Positions 13,031-22,564 of a DNA stretch of 64,000 nucleotides are shown here, piece after piece; position 1 is the first letter of the stretch, and each line of letters begins with the position of its first letter. Made by a program: the position numbers and the translations under genes. Source of the DNA: Linyphia triangularis (Eukaryota > Arthropoda > Arachnida > Araneae > Linyphiidae); contig OZ021722.1 of the NCBI GenBank assembly GCA_963978545.1, forward strand, positions 13,231,801 to 13,295,800, written 5' to 3'. The notes beneath the pieces are model-generated. The model was given only the letters and a program-made list of their open reading frames with translations, was not told where the DNA came from and ran no database searches.

Positions 13031-13737
13031 TGTTACGAATTTTTTTATGTTTGTAAATATTTCGTAGTGTTAATTTTGAAAATAGGAAAATGTATGTACA
13101 TTTTGCATAAGGCAGTGCAATAGTTCGTCTTAAGTTGGCTTCCCTGCAATATGGGTCTTAATGCTTGATAACGAGTTTTACAGAAATAATGCTGGGAAGC
13201 GAGTTTTACAAGGAGCAGGGCGGGCATTTAACATTATGGTAATGGCAATCTGGCCAAATTGGCGAGATGGAGCCAAGTTGGCGACGGTTTTGGCGGCTAA
13301 TTTTTGTCGCCAAACTTATCGACCATTTGGTGACATTTTTGGTCTCCATGTACATGTAGAGGACTCTTCGACTACGATCTGGAACGTTCTCCAAATATCT
13401 ACCTCTAAAAGTTTCAAGAAGGTTCGCCGCCTCCCCTATATAAGCCCCGGTTAGTCAGTTAGTTGACTTGAGTTACTGAGTTGAGATACTGAGTCTCAGT
13501 GAGCATTCAGAGCAAACGAACTGTATTGCTTTGTCTTTTGAAGAGATTTTAGCAGTTGTGTTGTCAAGTTTTTAACTGCTGTTTTGTGCTCTATTGTTGT
13601 GAAAAGAGCTGTATTGAGTCTACTAGAACGAGAAGTTCTGGAGTTGTAAGAGAATCTGTGAAGAGTTATATTGGAATAAATTTCTGCAAGTTTTGATCTG
13701 CTTTGGCTTCAAGTCTTTCGAACCCATCCACGCAACA
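13031..13737 (+). mobile_element. Solo LTR of an LTR retrotransposon
   Basis: It begins TGTTACGAA and ends CGCAACA. It contains a TATA box (CCTATATAAG, 13436-13444) and a poly(A) signal AATAAA at 13675. It matches the inverted copy at 39799-40570 along its length. Flanks ATAA and ATAT suggest a 4-bp target duplication with one change. No gag or pol lies beside it, so it is a solo LTR left by recombination. Confidence 0.9.
13437..13444 (+). promoter_or_regulatory. TATA box of the solo LTR
   Basis: TATATAAG lies in a GC-rich context about 240 bp upstream of the LTR poly(A) signal, the normal arrangement of U3 promoter and R end. It may still direct transcription. Confidence 0.6.
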
Positions 13738-14538
13738 ATATATATGGTATTTATACTGTCATTTATTTATGTTGCATTCTTCTTTTTCTTGCCAAAATTT
13801 GAAAAACACCCTATGACCCTTTTCTCCCAAGCTTTTTAAATAACAGCCCCCCCCCCTCCTCTTCCCCATCCCACTATTCCTTAAAAAAAAAAAAAAAAAA
13901 AAAAAAAGCATGGCTATAAAAGCCCTTCCGCAAAAGAAACCAAACAGAATAAGACGTTATAGAATCAAAACTCGAAACGCGCCATGTCAGTAAGCTCTAT
14001 TATGCCATAAATATCCGACGGCCGTTATTCCTAATGTTCCGAGGGATAAAAGCTCTGAAAATGGCGACATTCGAAAGTGAACACACGTGACAGTGACTCT
14101 AAATGGGCTTCTTTGTCTCACGCGCGCATGCGCACCACTGAGTTACGGCACTGTCCAGAAATTTATGGGAGGTGTGCATTGTAAATACAGAGTGACGTAT
14201 GTGAAACTTTTGAGGAAGGTTTTTTTTATTTATATATTTATATTGTTGCCATTCTTTTCGATTGAAAAAGTGGGAAGAAATAATATTTGGTGCTGGAAAG
14301 CAAGTGTGGTTACTTTTGTGCAAAAGAAAACGCACATCAGTGGGAAATGAATGCCGTTATAACTTAGTTTTGTTATAATATGAAATAATATCTATATATA
14401 TATAAAACTGAGTTGTCTGTACCTTATACAAATCCACAGTTTAAAACCTAGAGGTACGAAATTTAGTACATAGAAGCTCTAGTATATGGATATGGTAGAG
14501 AACAACTTTCAAATTCGATGAAAAGTTGCTTTCATTAA

Positions 14539-14806
14539 AATTTAATGACACGAAAAAAAATTATTGGAATGGGAACGATATTTTTTTTATTAGATCAGAA
14601 TGAAACCAAAAGTAATTTTAATGAGTCTTTCTAATTTTTCTGATTATTTTTATGTATTACAAAATTTAATGACTGAAAATTTAATTTAATGACACGAAAA
14701 AAAATTATTGGAATGGGAACGATATTTTTTTTTATTAGATCAGAATGAAACCAAAAGTAATTTTAATGAGTCTTTCTAATTTTTCTGATTATTTTTATGT
14801 ATTACA
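14539..14806 (+). repeat. 144-bp direct duplication inside the Helitron
   Basis: 14539-14662 and 14683-14806 are almost identical, differing mainly by one T in a T-run. Both begin AATTTAATGACACG and end ATTTTTATGTATTACAA. The duplication looks recent. Confidence 0.9.
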
Positions 14807-15798
14807 ATCGTCTGTCCGTTAAACAGTTCGATTTTTATTGTAATATTTCAATATATTTACAGTCAGTCGAAACCGTTAACAGCATCTGGAGATCTGCGGA
14901 TCATTAAAGCATTATTTTTCTTTTTTAGCATCGTTTTGTTTTTCTAGGTTTCAAATTCATCCTGTTTTTGTTTCCATTTTGTGGTGTCGTCAAAGATGTA
15001 TTGTGCTCAGTGGGTATTGACATTTTGATTTTATTTAATGAGTATTTATAACATTTAAACAAAATAAATTCGTTAAATTCCTTTGTATTTTATTAGCAAA
15101 TATCTTCTGCATTACAGTTATCATAAATATCAAACATCTAAAAGTTCGCTTACCAACGTAATGTACCACTATACGTTCGTGCCGTTATGGGAGGTTTTCA
15201 GTCAGATTATGGTCAACTTAATAAATCTATTATATCTTTTTTCCCCGGAGTGTGTCCATTACAAGATCAAATGTAAGTAGTCCATCTAATGCAAAACACC
15301 TATGTATATCATTAGGTGTGTTGTGTGGCACCGCGTTGATCAATATTGGTGCTATTACGCTATATCCATGCCACTTGGCGATAATTTTTCAGTTGGCGAA
15401 CAATTTGGTAGGTAACACTATCGTTTAAATGCCTGTTATTTTTTTCTCTTAATTCAGATTTTGTTTTATTTTAAAACAAAAATTAAGAACTTGGTACAGT
15501 ATATTTTCATGATTATTTTTAAAACAAAGGCTAGAGATTCACTATAGTCACCAGGCATATTTTGATATTATTTCTATGTTCACAAAATTTTAAATGGTTA
15601 AATTTTTCTAGCTGGATTGATTAATATTATGAATCTAACTTTATTTAATGAGAGTGAGTCAAAATATACATAGAATCTAGCATAGAAACGGATTATTTAG
15701 ACTAAATTTGACTTCATCACTTGCAGCCTCAGTTGTAGATTCGCCGAAGATTATTGAAAATCACGGAAAACTTTCAAATCATTTCGACATTTGTTAAT

Positions 15799-15948
15799 AT
15801 GCCGCCAAAGAGAAGAACGAATATAGATGCTAAGTATAGAGCATCTGCCGCCAAGAGAGCTAGAGCATCACTGCTGCAAAAACAGCATCGACTGGAGAAT
15901 GACCAAACGCGCTATTGCAAAATGAACGAAAACATGGATCTGTTATAG
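15799..15948 (+). pseudogene. N-terminal stub of Helitron protein
   Basis: The frame MPPKRRTNIDAKYRASAAKR is a basic N-terminus like those that open Helitron Rep-helicase ORFs, by recollection of the family. It ends after 49 residues; Rep and helicase domains are absent. An in-frame ATG exists upstream at 15754, but the MPPKRR start matches the family better. Confidence 0.6.
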
Positions 15949-16064
15949 TACATTGGAAACTTATCTCCAATAACAGTTGATCTGAAGAAATTCCGTGTCT
16001 ACACAACACATAAATGATAGATGTTCTTTAACGGGTCCCCAGCAGCGCGGGGCCACATAGCTAG

Positions 16065-16628
16065 TAACCTATAAAAACAAAGTTTTTAGTATAAATCCTT
16101 TATAGTCATTACCAATTTTTATATTAATTAACATAGCGCGGATTCTGTTGCCATCGTGTGCTTGGTGTTTGCATCTGATTTTAAATGATAAAATTATCCT
16201 TAACAGTAAAATTGTGCGGTAAAGTGCGTTTCAAAATGTATTTACTGAAAATTAACGTGAATTTATGCATTCACGACGAAATATCTTTTATTTATTCTGA
16301 TTAAAACAATTTTGGCAAAAGGAATCAATTTCAACAATGATCGGTTTAAATCTTTTCACTTAAAGCGTTACTACACAAAGAAACGTTAAATTGACTAGAA
16401 CACTCTCCATAAGGAATGTATTGCTTCACGTGTCGATCCACGTTATTTCGATTAAAACAGTTTGGGAAACAGGAAAGAGTTTCAACATTTATTGGTCAAA
16501 ATTTAACTTGCAGCGTTACGGAATGAGGCAGTGAGTGAGTGATCAAGGTAACTTTTATAGTAATGAAACAAAACATGAATAAATATGAGAACATTTTTCA
16601 TAGCGAAAAGGGCTGCATCTGCTAGTTA

Positions 16629-16664
<36 letters not shown>

Positions 16665-16929
16665 TTACTGCGCAATTAAGTAAAATGCTATTACATCCTT
16701 CTTGATATGAATATACTTTTCTTAAAGTAGGTTTATAAAATCCTTTTTTGTTCCAGTACTCAACAGCTATTAGTTTATTGTTGCAAAATATTTTCTCGAA
16801 CTTCATGTGTACGAGAATTATATCGGAAAGTTAAAAGAGTGACATGAAGATGTTGAAACTAAAATAGTATTAAATCAGTGGTTGATGCTTTCCAACACAG
16901 AATTATTGTTAAGAAGCTCCAGAAAGATT
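16065..16929. other. No gene seen
   Basis: AT-rich with a poly(A) run at 16634-16658. The nearby frames are not convincing. Confidence 0.5.
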
Positions 16930-17012
16930 GCTTTATTTCTGAATTAAATGAGCCACTGGCGCAGTATGGCCCACGTGTTGCCCATGAGCAGTTAAACTCC
17001 AACCAACCAAGC
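16930..17012 (+). mobile_element. SINE-C-like 3' part
   Basis: Contains TGGCGCAGTATGGCCCACGT, GTTGCCCATGAGCAGTTAAACT and a CCAACCAACC tail. It resembles the sequences near 17236 and 27300. The left limit is uncertain. Confidence 0.55.
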
Positions 17013-17220
17013 CAATTACAATTTTTTTCTTTTATTTGTGTTTTACAAAACATCAATATAACTGAACCCCATCAGCGTACATTTCTTTTTTGGTCGGACA
17101 CCGGAACACACTTTTGATCAAACCCTTGGGACAAAACCCACGGTAATAAACTTTAATCGATAGTTACGTATTAAATTTCTCATCGATTTATTATTATGAT
17201 CATGCTTCTATTTCCAGATA

Positions 17221-17640
17221 ACATTTAACGCTGTGGTTGGATAACTTGATGTTTCTGGCGCAAGGGCAACGAGTGGTCCATACTGCGCCAAACAAATTGG
17301 TGAACATCAGTTTAAAGTTTAAGAAACAAAGTATTAGGTTGTTTGTTTCCAGATTATCTGGCGCCGTCAGTAACACGAGGGCTATATTGCGCCGAAACAT
17401 TCGTCATTAGACAAGCCAACATACATTTACAAACACACATGCCTAACACGGGATTCGAACCTGCAACCTCGCGGTCTAGAAGCTAGCACGCTAACCACTA
17501 TACCGTTTGGTAGGCAACAAAGTATTAGAAAAATTAATATAAAAGTCAAAGATGAAATATTTTAGGAGGTGGAAGCATTCCACACAAAAAATGACTCGCG
17601 GTCTGTCAGACCGCATACATCAGTTAAAGATTAATCACAA
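17221..17640 (-). repeat. Inverted-pair repeat, left member (includes SINE-C, split by SINE-A copy 2)
   Basis: Shares with 18930-19135 (inverted) the words CCATACTGCG, CAAACAAATTGGTGA, AAGTTTAAGAAACA, GGTGGAAGCATTCCAC and ATGACTCGCGGTCTGT. Order is kept after removal of the SINE-A. Confidence 0.82.
17338..17515 (-). mobile_element. SINE-A copy 2, inside a SINE-C copy
   Basis: Full-length minus-strand copy flanked by a 13-bp duplication AACAAAGTATTAG (17325-17337, 17516-17528). It interrupts a repeat whose uninterrupted inverse lies at 18930-19135. Confidence 0.93.
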
Positions 17641-18192
17641 CACTTTTCTCCGCATTATATTTAGTTCCCAAAATCCAAGGGGATGTAAATGTACCTTCCT
17701 GACAGTGTCCATTACCCTCAATAAGCGACCAACAACCAACTCTACATTCCGCAATTTGAACGTCCATCTGGCTTTATTTAATCAGCTTTAGATAGAATCT
17801 CCTTTTTTTAAAATTTATTCCCGCTATCCTCGGCCAGGAATGAGCCATCGACTTTGACGAGGACATCTTGGTTAATATCCAGGACGTCTGAGCTTCTTCT
17901 TGCAGATCGCCCGACGGATTGCGCAGGCAATAATAAACATGTCTACTTCACGTCACATGCGTCACGTAATTACATCCAGCAACATATCTTCGCTTCCTGT
18001 CAACGTAAGTTCTTCAGCGTCTGGAATTCAGGAAGAAGAGCATATGATTATAGCGAATAAAAATTAAAAAAAAAAGATCCTTGTTAGATATAGGGGCTGA
18101 TTCTGTAGTAAAACTAGTTGAGAAATATTCTTTTGAAGGATTTAATTGTTCTTAGAATGAGACTGGGTGTGAACGATGAGAAATTTGAAATC

Positions 18193-18251
18193 GTTGGTTG
18201 GTTGTTTTCAGATTATCTGGCGCCGTCAGCAACACGAGGGCTATAATGCGC
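18193..18251 (-). mobile_element. SINE-A copy 3, 3' end only
   Basis: Only the tail and last ~55 bp of the body are present, ending at GGCTATAATGCG. Its outer flank AGAAATTTGAAATC matches the outer flank of copy 4. Confidence 0.9.
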
Positions 18252-18594
18252 TTAATCAGGCTTATTATATTCATGTTAACAGCACTAAAAAACAAATGAA
18301 AATAAACTACTGTGGAAAATGATGCATGCCAAAATGCTTGTTACAGATAATTACACATCTCACACCAAGTATAGAAAATCTTTGCCTCGACCTAATTCCC
18401 AAATTGTGCAAATAAACGCCACAAATGTTTTCAAAAGTAAAAATTTCTATCACGAACAAATTGCCATAAAATTATTCATGTTCATCTCAAGTTATGGTTC
18501 AGTAAGTGATAGTCAACTTTTGTGTTTCAGCTGTTTACATAATGAAGTAACTAGTGGTCCCATGCATGGCCTGCGCATTTGCGACTGCTTAGAA

Positions 18595-18778
18595 GATTGG
18601 TTGGTTGTTTTCAGATTATCTGGCGCCGTCAGCAACACGAAGGCTATAATGCGCCGAAACATTCGTCATTAGACAAGTCAACATACATTTACAAACACCC
18701 ATGCCTAACTCGGGACTCGGAACCCGCAACCTCGCGGTCTAGAAGCTAGCACGCTAACCACTACACCGTTTGGTCGGC
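18595..18778 (-). mobile_element. SINE-A copy 4
   Basis: Full-length. The right flank is AGAAATTTGAGATC (18779-18792), nearly the same as the left flank of copy 3 rather than of its own left side. Confidence 0.92.
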
Positions 18779-18929
18779 AGAAATTTGAGATCAATTTTAA
18801 GTAAGGGCTGGTAGCCATGATTAAACTGACACTTTTGGAGCCTAGTCCTAATCAACTTAAGTTTTGTCGCATACTCTATATTGAAATATAGGATGGTGAA
18901 TTGGTGATATATAGTCAGCTTAGAGTGAA

Positions 18930-19135
18930 TAAGGCTTAACATTTAACTGCTGTATGCTGTCTAACAGACCGCGAGTCATTTTTTTTTTTGTGGAATGCTT
19001 CCACCCCCTAAAATATTTTATCTTTCACTTTTGTATCAATTTTTCTGGTACTATGTTTCTTAAACTTTCAAATGATGCTCACCAATTTGTTTGACGCAGT
19101 ATGGACAAAAACCACATCAGTTAAAGGTTAACTTC
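18930..19135 (+). repeat. Inverted-pair repeat, right member
   Basis: Uninterrupted inverse copy of 17221-17640, beginning near CAGACCGCGAGTCAT and ending near AAAACCACATCAGTT. Confidence 0.82.
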
Positions 19136-19325
19136 AATTTTGATCTTAAATCCCTTTTTCTTATCGTTAGAAGCAGGAAGACCCATCGAATAGTAAAAAG
19201 CTGCACATTTTAAGTTTTAAGTGACTCTCAAACGTACTAAGTTTGTGTTGAAATTACCCTTTAAAATTTTGTTCTTCTGAAAACTTAAAAAAAAAAAAAA
19301 AAAATGAAATTAGCCCATGCTCAGT

Positions 19326-19740
19326 TTAAGAGAAAGTCTTAGTAAGGATAATTCCCTATACTCGCTATGTTACAGTCTTCGAGCTCAGTGCATTTAGAAA
19401 CTACTTTCTATAAAACTTTGAAATTTGGTGAGTAGGCACAAAAAGGATCACTTAATGAAATGACATAAATTGTTTTCATTTAATGTCTATCAACTATAAA
19501 TGAAAATTAAAATAGTAAAAGACAAAACCAGGTGGAGCCACTTGCATAGGCATTGAAGTAAGGATTTCAAACATAAAATAAATTATATTCGACGCTGTTT
19601 TAGAGTTTTTAATTAATGTAATTTCATTAAATGATCCTTTTTGTACCTACTCACCAAATTTCAAAGTTTTGTAGAGAGTTTATAAATGCAATGGACAAGA
19701 AGATTGTAAAATAGCAAGTGTAGGAAATACTCATGTAATA
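19326..19740. mobile_element. TTAA-flanked MITE, copy 3 of the family along the window order 2, right edge decayed
   Basis: The left edge TTAAG at 19326 and both inverted arms match the copies at 12574 and 34179. The right end diverges after about 19740 and the second TTAA is not visible. Confidence 0.75.
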
Positions 19741-20530
19741 GCAAAAAGTAATTTCTCAAAAAAACTAGTTTACAGTTTACTACAATTAATACGATACAAA
19801 ACAGGTTCAAATCATCCACTGTAATTTAAAAAGTATTTTGAGTTTTGGGGGAAAATAACTGGTATTTTTAAGCCAACGAATTAGAGAATATGTTTGAAAA
19901 AACCCCTCATACTTTAGTCAAATTTCACGATTCTCAATGTATATGTGTTCCTTAAGTCTAAAAAGCCAAGTAAGAGGTCGACGATCCTTCATAATAGATT
20001 CCTGTTTATAAAATTTTATTTTTATGTTGTAGTACTATTTCTCAATCTTTTCTTGAAAGTTATTTTTAAAAAAATTCAAAATTATGATAGTTGAATTAAA
20101 TAAAGCCAATGTCTTATACTCAATCATAATGAGCCAATTTTAGCATATTCGGAAGTAAATATTTTGAAACTTTTAATTGAATGTGTTTAAAAGTAATCGA
20201 CATTTTTTTTTTTTTTTATCATTAGTGTACATGGATATTTAAACACTTAAATAATGGAGGTATTCTTTCTTTTTTATATAGTTTTCTCACACTTCTTGCA
20301 CAAGAAAATATTTCACATAGTTGAGGGACTGAGAAGCAAAAGGGATCTAAGTCACTTTTCTTAACTTTTGAAGAAACACACTTTAAAGTTTCTTATTTGC
20401 ATTGGCTCAAACAATTGAGAATTCATCTTACTTTCACTTGATAAATCCAACTTTCAATATGAATAACACATTATCAAGAAGTGCATGCACGTTTCTAATT
20501 TTACACATAACAAATGGTTTAATTTAAAGT

Positions 20531-20821
20531 TGTTGTTGTTTCTTATCCTCCACCTGTCTGACGAAGTCAGACAAGATCCAACAAATTGTTGACCCTCAAA
20601 AAGTCGATGACAAGAAGTGGTGTAGCGTATAAGTCCTCTTTGGAAAGACCCAAGCAGTCCAGGATATGTTCGGCAGAGGCCTGCTGGGCTTCACATTTGG
20701 AGCAGACCAGGGTAAGTTTTTCTACCCTCAGAGTACAAGAGACTCTTCGTGTGTCCACTTGCCAATCTGGAAATTGCCGTTCGAGACGCTCTATCACCAA
20801 TAGGTACAAGTGAAGAGCCCG
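20531..20821 (-). mobile_element. 5'-truncated LINE fragment with 12-bp target duplication
   Basis: TTAATTTAAAGT flanks the insert on both sides (20519-20530 and 20822-20833). On the minus strand an open frame (20809-20567) carries VCSKCEAQQASAEHILDC, a CCHC-like cysteine-histidine cluster, followed by LGLSKEDLY and VIDFLRVNNLLDLV. This resembles the C-terminal end of reverse transcriptase/RNase H ORFs of jockey-like LINEs, from memory. A short tail with AAC repeats follows. It is dead on arrival by 5' truncation. Confidence 0.8.
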
Positions 20822-20959
20822 TTAATTTAAAGTAAAAATAAAGAGCAATTAACGAAAAACTTCTAATACAAAAAAGTTCAGAAGCCTTTTAAATAAACTT
20901 ATGCAGAATTTTACCTAAAAAAAAATTGAGAATACAGCAATGAAATTCTTTGTATGTGA

Positions 20960-22021
20960 GATATTACAAAAAGAAGTGTCCATATTTAAGTGCATGTCCT
21001 TTGGTGTTAATAATGTCTTCCAAACGTCGTGATACTAATTTGATCAACTTTTTGGTGGTATCTGAAGATATTTTACTCATTCATTCTTGCAACACTTGTT
21101 CTAAATGGGTTTTGTTTCTAATTTTGCGCTATTGGACCACTATTTCGAATGTGGCCCACAGATTTTCTATGATATTGATGCCGGTGGACTGTGATGGTGT
21201 GTGTAACTGCTTTTTGCAATGAAAAAGACACCACATTTTGAGGTTGCGTTCCGTATGTTTGGGATCGTTGTGGTGCTGGAATTTGAAATTTCAATCTAAA
21301 CCAAAATTCCTAGCACTTTCATTTAGATTGTTGTTAAGTATATCCAAGTAAACCATATGGTTCATAACGCCATCTATAAAAACTAAATTTCCTACACCTG
21401 TTGAAGTCATACAATCCCGAACCATGATAGAGCCACCACCACCACGTTTAAATGAAGGACGTAATTTTTTTTGGATCCAAAGCGGTATTGGGTTTTCTCC
21501 ATACGATTCTGTGACCATTACTACCGAAAACGTTGAATTTACATTCATCACTAAATATTACTTTTTTCCAAAAGCTATTTGTAGTCATCTGATGAATTTT
21601 TTTTAAACTCGAAACGCTTTTTCATATTTTGAAAGCTGATGAACGGTTTCTTCCAAACAACTCGACTTTTATATTCAGCTTGTATACTTACATTTCGCAG
21701 AATTTCCACACTTACATTGCTTCCAATGATTTAATAAGTTTATGAAGAAAGTTTGACTACATTTACTTTATGGTAGATCTTGATTTCTTTCAAAATTTTC
21801 CTTTTTGTGATATCAATCAGAATTCTTTTTCTTTTCTTTTTTTTTTTTCTACTTTTATTTTCAATCAATCCATTATTTAAAAAATTTCCAATGATTTTCT
21901 GGACATACGTGTGGCTTCTACCAACAAATTTATCTAATTCAATAACATTTCCCTTTTTTTTTTCAAATAATTTTACTAGGAATTTCCTTACATCAATACT
22001 GGTTTCTCTTCGAGGACCCAT
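20960..22021 (-). pseudogene. Tc1-family transposase pseudogene
   Basis: The N-terminal part (22021-21740) starts MGPRRETSIDVRKFLVKLFE and contains a helix-turn-helix with GRSHTYVQKIIGNF, typical of Tc1 paired-like DNA-binding domains. The catalytic region follows. FSDE (first catalytic Asp) is at about 21547; RGGGGSIMVRDCM and GVGNLVFIDG come next; QHHNDPKHT at 21261-21278 has His where the second catalytic Asp is expected. NIIENLW (catalytic Glu) is at about 21165, and a C-terminal TTKKLIKLVSRRLEDII-like stretch follows. Frames shift at an A-run near 21465, and stops interrupt the C-terminus. It would normally cut and paste DNA at TA sites; this copy cannot. Confidence 0.9.
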
Positions 22022-22564
22022 TTTCTATTTAAAAGTTTGAATTTAAGTTTGTCTAACAAATTTCATCACAAAAAAATTATCGTTGAAAAGGTTAAGGATA
22101 AGATTACTCAACATTTTATTAAAATAGCAGCCAAGTAAAAAATATTTGGAGGTAGTTAAACAAATTTTACATAAATGTATTCTTCATTTTTTGACTGTAA
22201 AATTTGTCTATGAATTTGTCGAAATCTGTATAAATAATATGATTTTTAATAAATTATATTTTTTTATGTATATACCCAGTAAAATTCCCGTATAGTTAAT
22301 GTCTGCAAAAAGTTTTATCATAATTACATTTATTACACATGATTCACCATACAAAGTTCTGATTCACTCAAAAAACGAAGTGTATTCTTCATTGTTTGAG
22401 CCACTGTGTATTAAATTCTATGAAAACTAGTGCTATCTTCATTCCAGAGGTTAGTATTTGAACAAAAAATAATTTTCATACAAATTTAATATAAATAAGA
22501 AACTTTAAAGTGTATTTTCTGAAAAGTTAAGAAAAGTCACTTGGAGCTCTTTACTTCTCAGGCC

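Larger units (their letters stand above)
14391..16064 (+). mobile_element. Non-autonomous Helitron, complete ends
   Basis: The 5' end TCTATATATATATAAAACTG follows an A. The 3' end is CTAG at 16061-16064, followed by T, preceded about 10 bp upstream by a GC-rich hairpin (GGTCCCC-AGCAGCGC-GGGGCC, 16034-16052). This is the A-TC...CTAG-T signature of Helitrons, rolling-circle transposons. Within lie a 144-bp direct duplication and a stub of a Rep/helicase-type ORF. At 1.67 kb it is too short to encode the full Rep-helicase protein. Confidence 0.88.
20396..22408 (-). mobile_element. Degenerate Tc1-like DNA transposon inserted in a MITE
   Basis: Inverted ends are TTGGCTCAAACAATTGAG near 20402 and, inverted, CACAGTGGCTCAAACAAT ending at 22408, followed by TA. 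The transposase pseudogene lies within on the minus strand. A short LINE fragment interrupts the part between the transposase 3' end and the left terminal repeat. Confidence 0.85.
20325..22564. mobile_element. Same small MITE, split by a Tc1-like element
   Basis: The left part (20325 to about 20395) and right part (22411-22564) together rebuild the 7647-7878 MITE. The break falls at a TATTAAATTC site in the intact copy. The right junction keeps TA next to the Tc1 end. Confidence 0.85.

Noticed and set aside
18319..18672. 117-residue plus-strand frame
   Set aside because: Its second half is SINE-A copy 4 and the rest resembles no protein.
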